The position numbers and the translations under genes are program-made. From Methylococcaceae bacterium (GTDB lineage: Bacteria > Pseudomonadota > Gammaproteobacteria > Methylococcales > Methylomonadaceae), in the NCBI GenBank assembly GCA_030626845.1, contig DAOUTG010000002.1, positions 1 through 64,000 on the forward strand: a stretch of 64,000 nucleotides of DNA. Reading direction: 5' to 3'. This document shows, piece by piece, positions 49,605 to 59,234 of this stretch (position 1 is its first letter; every line of letters starts with the position of its first letter). The notes below the pieces were generated by a model. It worked only from the letters and a program-made list of their open reading frames with translations. It was not told where the DNA came from and made no database searches.

Positions 49605-49710
49605 CTGTACATGACAAAAATATAAACTGGCGTCTAAAATATGTTTTGGACTCCAGCATTCCATTAATTTATAAGTAATTTATTGTGTAAAATATTTTTT
49701 GTCATGTATA
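49605..49710. mobile_element. MITE-like inverted-repeat element, copy 2
   Basis: Same orientation as copy 1, starting CTGTACATGACAAAAA and ending TTTTTTGTCATGTATA. The core TTTATAAGTAATTTA and the TCTAAAATATGTTTTGGACTCC segment are conserved. It lies 16 bases behind the cusA stop. No coding capacity is seen. Confidence 0.75.
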
Positions 49711-49870
49711 AAGAACAGCAGTATCTTTTTTATAGTATTTTTAAGATGCGTATTTAGTATAAATTATTTGATAAAAAAGATTGATGCGTTAATTTATTAT
49801 AGTTAATATTTTAAATTTACTATAGCCACCTAGATTTTGCAAAAACAAGTATAGACAAAATTTTATAAAT

Positions 49871-50839
49871 ATGAATAAAATCAATAGATTATTTTCAGTT
49901 GCGCCGATGCTAGATTGGACAGACCGGCATTGTCGTTATTTTTATCGGTTAATGTCTAAACAGGCATTACTCTATACTGAAATGGTGACCACAGCCGCGT
50001 TAATACACGGTAATCAACATCGTTTTTTACAATTTAATGCTGAAGAACACCCACTAGCATTACAGTTAGGTGGTTCTAAATCTGCCGATTTAGCCCTTTG
50101 TGCAAAAATGGCACAAGATTATGGTTATGATGAAGTTAATCTAAATGTAGGCTGCCCTAGTGATAGGGTTCAAAACGGTTTATTTGGGGCGTGTTTAATG
50201 GCTAAACCCATTTTAGTCGCAGAATGTATTGCGGCAATGCAGCAAGCAGTCTCTATTCCTATCACGGTTAAATCACGAATTGGTATTGATAATAAAGATT
50301 CCTACGAAGAATTAACCCACTTTGTTGAAACCGTGGCTCAAGCAGGCTGTAAAACTTTTATTATTCATGCCCGTAAAGCTTGGTTACAAGGTCTTTCTCC
50401 CAAACAAAACCGTGAAGTTCCCCCATTGCGTTATGATATTGTGTATCAGCTTAAAAATGATCTTCCTGATTTAGAAATCATTGTCAATGGCGGTATTACT
50501 AATTTAGAAGTCGCTCAAGAACATCTTAACCAAGTTGATGGCGTAATGTTAGGGCGTGAAGTTTATCAGCGTCCTTTTTTATTATCTCAGGTAGATCATG
50601 AGATTTTTAAAGCCGATAAACAAACTAAAACACGACAGCAAATTATTGAAGAATTAATTCCCTATGTCCAACAACAGCTTAAACAGAATGTACGGCTTAA
50701 TAGTATTTCTCGACATATTTTAGGGTTATTTCATAGCCAAAAAGGGGCGAAATCTTGGCGGCGGTATTTAAGTGAAAATGCAACCCAAGCAGGGGCAAAT
50801 GAAACCGTACTTTTAGAGGCGTTAAAGTTTACGCATTGA
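49871..50839 (+). CDS. dusA: tRNA-dihydrouridine(20/20a) synthase DusA
   Basis: FMN enzyme reducing uridines 20 and 20a in the tRNA D-loop. Start [20 protein letters not shown] is diagnostic of Dus[20 protein letters not shown] holds the catalytic Cys, and VKSRIGID and NGGITN complete the barrel. Length (322) is normal. No clear ribosome site. Confidence 0.95.
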   Translation: MNKINRLFSVAPMLDWTDRHCRYFYRLMSKQALLYTEMVTTAALIHGNQHRFLQFNAEEHPLALQLGGSKSADLALCAKMAQDYGYDEVNLNVGCPSDRVQNGLFGACLMAKPILVAECIAAMQQAVSIPITVKSRIGIDNKDSYEELTHFVETVAQAGCKTFIIHARKAWLQGLSPKQNREVPPLRYDIVYQLKNDLPDLEIIVNGGITNLEVAQEHLNQVDGVMLGREVYQRPFLLSQVDHEIFKADKQTKTRQQIIEELIPYVQQQLKQNVRLNSISRHILGLFHSQKGAKSWRRYLSENATQAGANETVLLEALKFTH

Positions 50840-50881
50840 TGATGTTATACTAGGTAGCTATTTTTATTCAAAGAGGGTGTT

Positions 50882-51427
50882 ATGGAAGCGCATTTTTCCA
50901 AAATTATTGAAGCTGTGGGCGAAGATGTAAATCGTGAAGGTTTAGTGGATACGCCTAAACGTGCGGCTAAAGCGTTTAAATTTTTAAATAATGGCTATGA
51001 TAAAACACTGGACGAGGTGTTAAATAACGCTATTTTTCATGCAGATACCGAGGATATGGTGATCGTAAAGGATATAGAACTCTATTCTTTATGCGAACAT
51101 CATCTATTACCTTTTATCGGCAAATGTCATATTGGTTATTTACCCAATGGTAAGGTCATTGGTTTGTCAAAAATGGCACGGGTAGTGGATATGTTCGCCC
51201 GACGTTTGCAGATTCAAGAAAAATTAACCAAGCAAATTGCCAATGCGATTGAAGAAGTTACAGGCGCAAGAGGCGTTGCTGTCGTTATTGAAGCAAAACA
51301 TTTATGCATGATGATGCGAGGCGTTGAAAAACAAAATTCAGTGATGACAACGTCTGTGATGACTGGTATTTTTAGAGAAGAAATTAATACGCGTTCTGAA
51401 TTTTTGAATTTAATTAATCGTAAATAA
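50882..51427 (+). CDS. folE: GTP cyclohydrolase I FolE
   Basis: First step of folate/tetrahydropterin synthesis (it also feeds queuosine precursors). Zinc ligands: CEHHLLPF and HLCMMMRG; substrate loop [13 protein letters not shown]. Length (181) is at the short end. Its stop overlaps the hemH start (TAATG), implying coupled translation. Confidence 0.95.
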   Translation: MEAHFSKIIEAVGEDVNREGLVDTPKRAAKAFKFLNNGYDKTLDEVLNNAIFHADTEDMVIVKDIELYSLCEHHLLPFIGKCHIGYLPNGKVIGLSKMARVVDMFARRLQIQEKLTKQIANAIEEVTGARGVAVVIEAKHLCMMMRGVEKQNSVMTTSVMTGIFREEINTRSEFLNLINRK

Positions 51428-52404
51428 TGAATAAAACGCACACCAAAATCGGGGTTTTATTAATTAATCTTGGTTCACCCGCCTCAACAAAAACTTCCGA
51501 TGTGAGGCGTTATTTGAGACAGTTTTTAGGTGATCCACGCGTTGTTAATATCCCACGCCCGATTTGGTGGTTGATTTTAAATGGATTTATTTTACCGTTT
51601 AGACCTAGAAAGTCTGCACGCGCTTATAAAAAGATTTGGCAAAAAGAAGGTTCTCCATTAGTTTTATTAACCCAAAAATTAGCAAAGAAAACGGCTATTG
51701 CCATACATAAGACTAATAATGATATTATCATTGATTATGCAATGCGTTATGGACAACCTTCGATTGAAGAAAAACTGCTTCAATTTAAAAAGAACAACTG
51801 TGAGGAAATTATCATTATTCCGCTATACCCACAGTATTCATCAACGACAACCGCCTCAGTGTATGATGAGGTAGTGGATATTTTAAAATCTTGGCGGCAT
51901 ATACCATCCTTACGTTTTATTAGCGATTATCATCAGCACCCGCTTTATATTAAGGCGGTTGCAGATTCTATACGGCAGTCTTGGGAAAAACAACGCGGTG
52001 ATTTATTGTTAATGTCTTTCCATGGTTTACCCAAAAAATTAACTGATTGGGGCGACCCTTATTTTAATCAGTGTCAAATAACAGCACAGTTAATTACTAA
52101 AGAATTGGGTTTAGAATCATCACAATGGAAACTGGTGTTTCAATCACGTTTTGGAAAAGCAGAATGGCTAAAACCTTATTGTATAGAAGTATTAGAGGAT
52201 TTACCTCAACAAGAGATTAAAAATATTGATGTTATTTGTCCAGGCTTTGCAGCAGATTGTCTTGAAACTTTAGAGGAAATTGCAATCACTAATAAAGAAA
52301 TTTTTATCAAGGCAGGGGGTAAAAATTACCATTATATTCCTGCTTTAAACGATAGTTCTATGCAGATTAATTTACTATTAGATCTAATAAACAACTCAAA
52401 ATAA
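51427..52404 (+). CDS. hemH: Ferrochelatase HemH
   Basis: Inserts iron into protoporphyrin IX to give protoheme. GVLLINLGSPAS, YLRQFLGDPRVV, SFHGLPKKLTDWGDPY (with the catalytic His) and CPGFAADCLETLEEI are clear family motifs. Length (325) is normal. It is coupled to folE and followed 24 bases later by the helicase gene. Confidence 0.95.
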   Translation: MNKTHTKIGVLLINLGSPASTKTSDVRRYLRQFLGDPRVVNIPRPIWWLILNGFILPFRPRKSARAYKKIWQKEGSPLVLLTQKLAKKTAIAIHKTNNDIIIDYAMRYGQPSIEEKLLQFKKNNCEEIIIIPLYPQYSSTTTASVYDEVVDILKSWRHIPSLRFISDYHQHPLYIKAVADSIRQSWEKQRGDLLLMSFHGLPKKLTDWGDPYFNQCQITAQLITKELGLESSQWKLVFQSRFGKAEWLKPYCIEVLEDLPQQEIKNIDVICPGFAADCLETLEEIAITNKEIFIKAGGKNYHYIPALNDSSMQINLLLDLINNSK

Positions 52405-52428
52405 CCTAACACGATTAATTATATCTAT

Positions 52429-53718
52429 ATGAGTTTTACCTCCCTAAATTTATCCCCTCTTATTCTAAAAGCCATTAGCGAACAAGGTTATGAAAACCCT
52501 ACGCCGATACAAGCTCAAGCTATTCCTGCAATACTTGATGGTCGTGATGTCATGGCGGCGGCACAAACAGGCACAGGAAAAACGGCAGGTTTTACATTGC
52601 CATTATTAGAGCAACTATCAAAAGGCGAACAGGCACATGCTAATCAAGTACGCGCACTTGTATTAACCCCAACCCGTGAATTGGCCGCCCAAGTTGAAGA
52701 AAGTATCTCCACCTATGGAAAGCATTTACCCCTCCGTTCTACGGTTGTTTTTGGAGGAGTAAAAATAAATCCTCAAATGATGCGATTACGAAAAGGGGTT
52801 GATATTCTCGTTGCAACCCCAGGACGTTTGCTTGATTTGTATAATCAAAATGCCGTGAAGTTTAAACAATTAGAAGTCTTAGTTTTAGATGAAGCCGACC
52901 GCATGTTGGATATGGGCTTTATTCATGATATTCGTAAAATATTAGCCTTACTGCCTAAACAACGTCAAAATTTATTATTCTCAGCAACTTTTTCAAATGA
53001 AATTCGGCAATTAGCCACAGCTTTCGTTCAACAACCTGTTGAAATTTCGGTAAACCCCACTGAAACAACGGTAAGTACGGTTAAGCAATTAATTTACCCT
53101 GTTGATAAAAAACAAAAAACAGCCTTGTTGATCCATTTAATACAAGAGAATCAATGGTGGCAAGTCCTTGTTTTTAGTCGCACTAAACATGGGGCAAATA
53201 AATTAACAAAATTATTAAATGCTCAAGAAATTAAAGCCGCAGCTATTCATGGTAATAAAAGTCAAAGTGCAAGAACCAAGGCACTGGCTGATTTTAAACA
53301 GGGATTAGTGCAAGTTTTAGTGGCAACCGATATTGCCGCACGAGGTTTAGATATAGACCAACTACCCCAAGTGGTCAATTTTGATTTACCTAACGTACCC
53401 GAAGATTATGTTCATCGTATCGGGCGTACAGGTCGTGCAGGTTCAACGGGTGAAGCTATTTCATTAGTGTCTGCGGATGAATTTAAACAGTTATCGGATA
53501 TAGAGCGGTTAATAAAATCGGTGCTGACAAGAGAAATTATTTCAGGGTTTGAGCCCACCCATGATGTTCCAGAATCACGATTAGATTTACGCCTTCACCG
53601 TCCCAAAAACCCCAAAAAACCTAAAGTAGGTCATCGGGATGGACAGCGTTCAGGTGCAAAAAACGGGGGAAATAACTCAAGAGGTCGAGGACAAAACAAT
53701 GGTTCTCGTCGTCGATAA
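52429..53718 (+). CDS. rhlE: DEAD-box RNA helicase (RhlE-like)
   Basis: All core motifs are present: Q motif ([14 protein letters not shown]), [30 protein letters not shown], and [11 protein letters not shown] short basic Gly/Arg/Asn-rich tail (residues ~395-429) suits RNA binding. [15 protein letters not shown] and the length fit the RhlE subgroup, but the exact subgroup is inferred. Confidence 0.9.
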   Translation: MSFTSLNLSPLILKAISEQGYENPTPIQAQAIPAILDGRDVMAAAQTGTGKTAGFTLPLLEQLSKGEQAHANQVRALVLTPTRELAAQVEESISTYGKHLPLRSTVVFGGVKINPQMMRLRKGVDILVATPGRLLDLYNQNAVKFKQLEVLVLDEADRMLDMGFIHDIRKILALLPKQRQNLLFSATFSNEIRQLATAFVQQPVEISVNPTETTVSTVKQLIYPVDKKQKTALLIHLIQENQWWQVLVFSRTKHGANKLTKLLNAQEIKAAAIHGNKSQSARTKALADFKQGLVQVLVATDIAARGLDIDQLPQVVNFDLPNVPEDYVHRIGRTGRAGSTGEAISLVSADEFKQLSDIERLIKSVLTREIISGFEPTHDVPESRLDLRLHRPKNPKKPKVGHRDGQRSGAKNGGNNSRGRGQNNGSRRR

Positions 53719-53738
53719 TAAATTAAGAAAATAAAGCG

Positions 53739-53759
53739 GGTGCGGGTTTCATCCGCACC
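53739..53759. terminator. GC-rich hairpin between convergent genes
   Basis: GGTGCGG and CCGCACC pair perfectly across a 7-base loop between the helicase and the STAND-type gene. On the minus strand it is followed by CGCTTTATTTTC, a loose T-rich tail, so it may terminate the gene read from that side. No T run follows on the plus strand. Confidence 0.5.
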
Positions 53760-53769
53760 ATGTAAATCC

Positions 53770-56556
53770 TTACTCCCAATCACTCTCTTTCATTACAGCA
53801 GCTTGTTTATAAAGGTGACTCGCTTTTTTATATTGATTAAGCTTAGTTAATACATCGGCTTTTTTAATTAGATTAATTTTACTCGCTTTTATTTTTTGAG
53901 CCGCACTATAAAATTTTAAAGCTTTATCTAGTTTATTTCTTTTCAGCCAAACATCACCTAGGTTTCGATGATTTGTATCGTTATTCTTGTTTAAAATAAC
54001 CGCATTTGCAAAGGCTTCTGTTGCTGCAACCAAATCTCCTTTTTTTAATAAAGCTAATCCTAAATTACGCAAGTTTTCATCATTCTGAGGATTAAGACCT
54101 AAAGCTTTTGTAAACGCTTTCGCAGCCTCCTCAGATTGAGCATTTTTCATATGAAGATGACCTAAAATACGCCAATACTTTGAGTTACGAGGATTTATTT
54201 CTATGAGTTTTCTAATGGTTTCAAGCCCTTCTTTTATTTGAGCATTTTTTATATATGTATTTCCCAAGTTATACCAAGCATCCGCATTTTGAGGATTAAT
54301 TTTAACGGCTTTTTTTAAATTTTCAAGCGCTTGTACGTGATCCCCTAACAAGCTAAATGTACGCCCTAGATGATTTAAGGTTTTGTCATTTTCAGGGAAA
54401 AGAGCTAATGCAGCCTTATAATAATGAACACCTGAGCCTAATTGCCTATTGCGAGATTTTTTTAACGAATCTTCATGAGTTAATATTTCACCTAATTGAT
54501 ATAAAATTTCCTCATTCTTAGAATCTTTGGCAAGAAGCCCATTTAAAACAGGTTCTGCTTCATCAAATCTTCTTTTTATAACCCATATTTTAGCTAATTG
54601 TAATAAGGTATCGGTATTATCAGGATCTAATTCTCTTGATTTCACATAGGCGGTTTCTGCTTCATCCAGTTTTCCCTGATAAGCCATCCAAAAACCACAA
54701 TGAAACCAACTATCCGCGCTATCAGGTTGATCTATCGTTGCTTCGTTACATTTTTTTTCTAAATAAAAGGCTTCTTTTTTTAAAATTAAGTCTTTTTCAG
54801 TTTGATATAAAATCTCTCGTGCAGTTTTTTCTGAAGGCACTGAAAATTCTTCTTTATAGGGGGGTAAAAGACTCCATATCATTAATATAGACATAAAACA
54901 TAATGAACCATACATCCCTAGTGAATAGTATTTATGAAAATAGGCAAATAAATTTTTACTTTTAAGTAAATAGCGTTCAATTAGATCATAATTGCAACCA
55001 TAATATCCTGCCCAAGTCTGGGTAACTGCATTTTCTGATTCAGACCATTGCCATAATTCATTTTTTTGTTTTTGGTTTTCTTTCAGAAGTGACCCTTTCT
55101 TTTGAAAATATTGATGAGCAAACTCATCTAATGTCCGATAGTTTCTTTCAGCCCGCCTTTCCTCCGCTTTCCAATCTGTTAATTGCGACCAATGTAACAA
55201 AATAGATTCATGACTGATTTCAACAAATGTTTCTGCATCAAGATTTGCAGGGTAAGCTGGAATTAAAAAAGCACGCTCAGGTCGACGAAACTCTTCAATA
55301 ACTTTAATAATTTCTTCTACTGATGTTTGTTCTAATCTAGCAACTTCTGCTATTTTTACAGGAATAGGTAGTAAAAATGATTCCTTATTCGTTTTAACTT
55401 CAACTAATTGACAAAATAAATTTTTTGCGATGACTTGCTGGTTTTCTTTCAAAGAATAATAAGTTTCTTCAAGGTGTCTTGGAAGTGCCTCACTAAATCC
55501 ACCAACGCGATTTTTTTTATACATCTCTATCGTTAAAGAATGATCTAACTCTGTTAGACTCAGTTCCCACATTCTCATTAATAAATGCTGTAATAAAGGT
55601 AATTTATCACCACTCCCTGTGATATTTTTTAATAAAAACTCAACTAATTTATCTTCAATTTTTTCAATGCTTTGTTTCGCTTCATCACTTTCTTTTTCAT
55701 TATTATTTTTTGAATCATCACTAAACAATTCATTTCTTTCTATTTCTTTATAAAAACCATCAATATCCTCATTATTTTTAAAATAATCTTTCTGACCTGT
55801 GAGATCATCTTCGGTTGAAAAATTATCATCCTCATCAATTTTATTTTTTTGGCTTTCAATAAATAATGCAGGCTTAATAATAGCCTCTTTCAATTGTGCT
55901 TTATTTAAATGCGGGACTAAATAAATATTATTTCTTATTATTTGATCTAAATAGGGAAAATATGAAACCTTGTCTAAATAATTAGAACGTAAAGTAACAA
56001 TGACATAAATATCATAGGGAATCTTTATTTTTTTTGGGTGTTTTTTAGCACTTGAAACTAACAATTGAACAAACTTTTCTGCAAGAGATTTATTTTGTTC
56101 ATATAAATTAAAAATATCTTCAAACTGGTCGCAAACAAGTAATAGTTTATGATCTTTAGGGAAATTGTTTTGCTCTAAAAGTTGATGCAAACTTAAATGC
56201 CCATAAGCTAAAACCTGCTTTAAGGATTCAGTCGCATCTTTATGATTAAAAGAAAGATATTCACCTAAAACATCATATTTTAATAAACTAGTCCCTAGTT
56301 GAACAAAGGGGTTAAAATGAGGCTGAAAATTGGCAATATGCCATTGTGTTTCAGTATCCTCTAAAAGCTTAGTCTCTAAACCACAGTGAACTAAAGAGGT
56401 TTTACCACAATAGGCCTCACTAACAATGGCAATAAAATTTGTTTTTCCTAATAATTCAACTAATTCAGTCACACATTCTTCACGACCAAAAAATATCTCA
56501 TGTTCATGTTGTTTAAAGGGACGTAAACCTACATAGGGTTGTGTAATCATAATCAA
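53770..56556 (-). CDS. STAND-type NTPase with membrane helix and TPR array
   Basis: 928 residues. The start PYVGLRPFKQHEHEIFFGRE is the signature of the nSTAND1 NTPase group. The P-loop is unusual: VSEAYCGKTS (45-54) has Ser where the first Gly of GxxxxGKT should be. Walker B is LLLVCDQFED (138-147). A charged, low-complexity insert spans about 236-300. SHESILLHWSQL (448-459) is the typical motif after the NTPase. A membrane helix follows at about 545-564, then ~8 TPR repeats (610-925), which would lie on the other side of the membrane from the NTPase. The partner is unknown; STAND proteins are usually signalling or defence switches. Confidence 0.8.
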   Translation of the reverse strand: MIMITQPYVGLRPFKQHEHEIFFGREECVTELVELLGKTNFIAIVSEAYCGKTSLVHCGLETKLLEDTETQWHIANFQPHFNPFVQLGTSLLKYDVLGEYLSFNHKDATESLKQVLAYGHLSLHQLLEQNNFPKDHKLLLVCDQFEDIFNLYEQNKSLAEKFVQLLVSSAKKHPKKIKIPYDIYVIVTLRSNYLDKVSYFPYLDQIIRNNIYLVPHLNKAQLKEAIIKPALFIESQKNKIDEDDNFSTEDDLTGQKDYFKNNEDIDGFYKEIERNELFSDDSKNNNEKESDEAKQSIEKIEDKLVEFLLKNITGSGDKLPLLQHLLMRMWELSLTELDHSLTIEMYKKNRVGGFSEALPRHLEETYYSLKENQQVIAKNLFCQLVEVKTNKESFLLPIPVKIAEVARLEQTSVEEIIKVIEEFRRPERAFLIPAYPANLDAETFVEISHESILLHWSQLTDWKAEERRAERNYRTLDEFAHQYFQKKGSLLKENQKQKNELWQWSESENAVTQTWAGYYGCNYDLIERYLLKSKNLFAYFHKYYSLGMYGSLCFMSILMIWSLLPPYKEEFSVPSEKTAREILYQTEKDLILKKEAFYLEKKCNEATIDQPDSADSWFHCGFWMAYQGKLDEAETAYVKSRELDPDNTDTLLQLAKIWVIKRRFDEAEPVLNGLLAKDSKNEEILYQLGEILTHEDSLKKSRNRQLGSGVHYYKAALALFPENDKTLNHLGRTFSLLGDHVQALENLKKAVKINPQNADAWYNLGNTYIKNAQIKEGLETIRKLIEINPRNSKYWRILGHLHMKNAQSEEAAKAFTKALGLNPQNDENLRNLGLALLKKGDLVAATEAFANAVILNKNNDTNHRNLGDVWLKRNKLDKALKFYSAAQKIKASKINLIKKADVLTKLNQYKKASHLYKQAAVMKESDWE

Positions 56557-56652
56557 AGCTCAAACGTTAATATTACTTATTTGTATCGTCTCAGTGAGAA
56601 TCTAATTTTTATGCTACTCTAAGTAGAACATAAAAAGGTATCGTATATTGCC

Positions 56653-56761
56653 CTGTACATGACAAAAAATAGTGTAAAAAATAAATTACTTATAAATCAA
56701 TAAAATACTGGAATCAAAAAACATATTTTTAGACTCCATTTTACATTTTTATCATATACAG
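56653..56761. mobile_element. MITE-like inverted-repeat element, copy 3 (reversed)
   Basis: Bounded by CTGTACATGACAAAAAAT and, inverted, ATTTTTATCATATACAG. Its reverse complement matches copies 1 and 2, including ATTTATAAGTAATTTA. It occupies the divergent spacer between the STAND gene and the 56818 gene, and ends five bases before a TATACT that could be a -10 for the latter. Confidence 0.75.
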
Positions 56762-56817
56762 AGAGTATACTGTTATTCAATCTCTTTTTCTTTTCAATCA
56801 CAGATTAAGGTTTAAAA

Positions 56818-57393
56818 ATGGAAAAATTAAATAAATTCACCTACAAATTTTTAACCACGCTCATCATTATTCTAAGCACGATGAGTTCCATCACTTATGC
56901 AAAAGAATCCAATGTATTAAGTGTAGTGTCAGGTGACTGGAATCAAGATACACAACTTGATGCGGCGGTATTAATGAAAAATGATGATATTGTTGAAATT
57001 TATATTTTTTTAGCCGATAAAAAAAATCAACTGCAAACCGTATTATATAAAAAAGATATTGCTTGGATGGGCTCTATGCATGGAACAAACCCCTATCTTG
57101 AAACCAAGGAAAAAGGGCATTCTTTACTTATAATTTCAGGAAATGATTCTATTGGTAGAAATCGTTGGTCTCAAATTCTCACTGTCGCTTATAGAAAAAA
57201 AGAATTTAGGGTCGGAGGCTATACTTATGAAAGTCGAGATACCCTACAACCTGATAATATTCACAACTGTGATGTTAATCTTTTTACAGGTAAAGGTTTT
57301 AAAGATAAAAAAACGTTTAAAATTGCAGGACAAAAAATTAAGTTAAAAGACTGGTCTGCTGAAAATATTCCAGAAAAATGTGAGGAAGAGTAA
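56818..57393 (+). CDS. Exported hypothetical protein with a Ca-binding-like repeat
   Basis: 191 residues. There is a signal peptide (about 1-29, ending TYA). VVSGDWNQDTQLDAAVLM looks like a single FG-GAP/EF-hand-like repeat (D-x-N-x-D-x-x-x-D). The rest is beta-rich and contains a late Cys pair (NCDVN and PEKCEE). I do not recognise a named family or function. The next gene starts 3 bases downstream with its ribosome site overlapping this gene's end. Confidence 0.65.
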   Translation: MEKLNKFTYKFLTTLIIILSTMSSITYAKESNVLSVVSGDWNQDTQLDAAVLMKNDDIVEIYIFLADKKNQLQTVLYKKDIAWMGSMHGTNPYLETKEKGHSLLIISGNDSIGRNRWSQILTVAYRKKEFRVGGYTYESRDTLQPDNIHNCDVNLFTGKGFKDKKTFKIAGQKIKLKDWSAENIPEKCEEE

Positions 57394-57395
57394 AA

Positions 57396-57599
57396 ATGAA
57401 ATTTAGCCCATGTATTAATCAATGTACGCACAAAGATATATATTGTGAAGGGTGTGGTAGAACACATCAAGAAATAGCTGAAACTAAAAAAATGGTGATG
57501 GCTTTAGTCAATTATGCAAAAATGAAAGATTATGAAAATCCTGAAGAATTTTCCGATGCGGTCGGAAAAAAGATTTTTAAAATACTAACGAGTAGTTAA
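57396..57599 (+). CDS. DUF1289 family small Cys-rich protein
   Basis: 67 residues with the DUF1289 pattern SPCINQCTHKDIYCEGCGRTHQEI: four cysteines that could hold a metal or iron-sulfur cluster. Function unknown. AGGAAGAG upstream lies in the preceding gene, so the two are probably co-translated. Confidence 0.8.
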   Translation: MKFSPCINQCTHKDIYCEGCGRTHQEIAETKKMVMALVNYAKMKDYENPEEFSDAVGKKIFKILTSS

Positions 57600-57610
57600 A
57601 GCTTAAATTT

Positions 57611-58057
57611 ATGAAATTTTGGGAAACAAAAACACTTCAACAAATGACAACGCAAGAATGGGAGTCATTATGTGATCGTTGTGGTAAATGTTGCTTAGTT
57701 AAACTCCAAGATGAAGACACTGAGGAAATTTATTTTACGAGTGTGGTTTGTAATTTAATTGAATTAAAGACTTGTCGTTGTAGCCATTATTTAGAACGAT
57801 GCACTTTAGTCCCTGAGTGCATCGACTTGAAACAAGATGATAATTTTAAAGACTATACTTGGCTACCAAAAACCTGTGCCTACCGACTATTAACCGATGA
57901 TAAACCTTTACCTTCATGGCATCCTTTAATAACAGGGACACCTCGCAGTGTAGAACTAGCGGGGATTAGTATTCGTAGTTATGCCATCAAAGAATCTAAA
58001 GTCAATAAAGATGATTTAGAAGATTATATTCTTGATTGGGAAAAAAAGATTATTTAA
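57611..58057 (+). CDS. YcgN/UPF0260 family cysteine-cluster protein
   Basis: 148 residues. The start FWETKTLQQMTTQEWESLCDRCGKCCLVKLQD and later CRCSHYLERCTLVPECI and CAYRLL are typical of YcgN. About ten conserved cysteines suggest a zinc or iron-sulfur site. Function unknown. Third of a small co-directional group with 56818 and 57396. Confidence 0.9.
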   Translation: MKFWETKTLQQMTTQEWESLCDRCGKCCLVKLQDEDTEEIYFTSVVCNLIELKTCRCSHYLERCTLVPECIDLKQDDNFKDYTWLPKTCAYRLLTDDKPLPSWHPLITGTPRSVELAGISIRSYAIKESKVNKDDLEDYILDWEKKII

Positions 58058-58061
58058 AAAA

Positions 58062-58583
58062 TTACCATTCAGATTTTTTTCCCCCATCATAAGATTTTGC
58101 TAAACGTTTTTTGATTAAAATTTTAGCTAAATCTCGGCGGTCACAAAATACCGTGGCTAATAAACGACCATATTTATCTTTGGTACTTACATTATATAAA
58201 TGAATTGTTCTTGCACTTTCAATTTCTTTCATCGCAAGCTCTTTAGCTTTTTGAGCTTTTTTCTTAACCTTTAAGTTTTTATCCTTCATTTCAGGTGTGT
58301 CTATACCCCGAATCCTAATGCCTACTGGTTTTTTATCAATTGGGTTATGTCCTTTAACATAAGCAAAAAAAGTATCTCCATCATAAATACGGTCTACTTT
58401 TTTCACTCTAGTATGCCAAATACAATGAGGTAGTTTTTCAGGCAAAGGATCGCCATGTTGAAAAAAATACTTAATTCCCTCGATGATAGCAAAAATAATA
58501 ACCACTAATCCGATTATTATATAAAGCGCGTAAAGAGGATTCGCTTGGGTTAAGACCGCAAGTCCTAAAATTGTCTCATTCAT
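58062..58583 (-). CDS. Membrane-anchored thermonuclease-family protein
   Basis: 173 residues. One N-terminal membrane helix (about 16-38), then a staphylococcal nuclease-like fold: KVDRIYDGDTFFA, GIRIRGIDTPEMKD with the catalytic Arg, and YGRLLATVFC. The usual catalytic residues appear present. The anchor would put the nuclease at the membrane face. The role is unknown; nutrient-DNA breakdown or repair are options. Confidence 0.85.
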   Translation of the reverse strand: MNETILGLAVLTQANPLYALYIIIGLVVIIFAIIEGIKYFFQHGDPLPEKLPHCIWHTRVKKVDRIYDGDTFFAYVKGHNPIDKKPVGIRIRGIDTPEMKDKNLKVKKKAQKAKELAMKEIESARTIHLYNVSTKDKYGRLLATVFCDRRDLAKILIKKRLAKSYDGGKKSEW

Positions 58584-58669
58584 AATTTATTAAGTGTGAA
58601 GCTAATGACTAACTAATACCTTTGTATATGCTAATATACTTATTTTAAAATTTCTCTGGAATTAACAAC

Positions 58670-59170
58670 GTGAATTATTTTTATTCAAAATTATTAACAA
58701 TCTTTATTTTCTCCATTCTATCATTTAATATTCATGCAAAATCAAATCTGCATGAAAAAAATGCCACCGCATTACAATTACCCGCTAATATTAAACCGCT
58801 ACTACTTGAAGAGATGCAGCAATTACAACAAGGGATGATGAACTTGACTCCTGCTATTGTTAGTGGAAATTGGGATAAAATTGCTAATATTGCTAAAAAA
58901 ATGCAGCATAGTTATATTATGAAGCAAAAATTAACTTCCCTACAAATACAATCATTACATCAAAGTTTACCCCAAGATTTCATTCATTTAGATCATAATT
59001 TTCACCGTTTAGCTGGAATGTTAGCGCATGTCGCCGAAGAGAAAAAAATGGAGTTGGTGAATTTTTATGTTTATAAGTTAACCGAAGCTTGTGTACAATG
59101 CCACAGTAAATATGCTCGGCAAAGATTTCCTACACTAAATAATTTCAGCAAACCAACAAAACATCATTAA
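58670..59170 (+). CDS. c-type cytochrome, single heme, class II-like
   Basis: 166 residues with a signal peptide (about 1-23, ending IHA). The rest is mostly helical, with one heme-binding CVQCH near the C-terminus (about residue 145), as in four-helix cytochrome c' proteins. Partner and electron path unknown. The start is a GTG with only a weak ribosome site. Confidence 0.8.
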   Translation: MNYFYSKLLTIFIFSILSFNIHAKSNLHEKNATALQLPANIKPLLLEEMQQLQQGMMNLTPAIVSGNWDKIANIAKKMQHSYIMKQKLTSLQIQSLHQSLPQDFIHLDHNFHRLAGMLAHVAEEKKMELVNFYVYKLTEACVQCHSKYARQRFPTLNNFSKPTKHH

Positions 59171-59234
59171 AATAGTCAAGCAACCCAATAAATAAATCTC
59201 GTACAATACATATTCATTAATAGAGCGTTTAACG

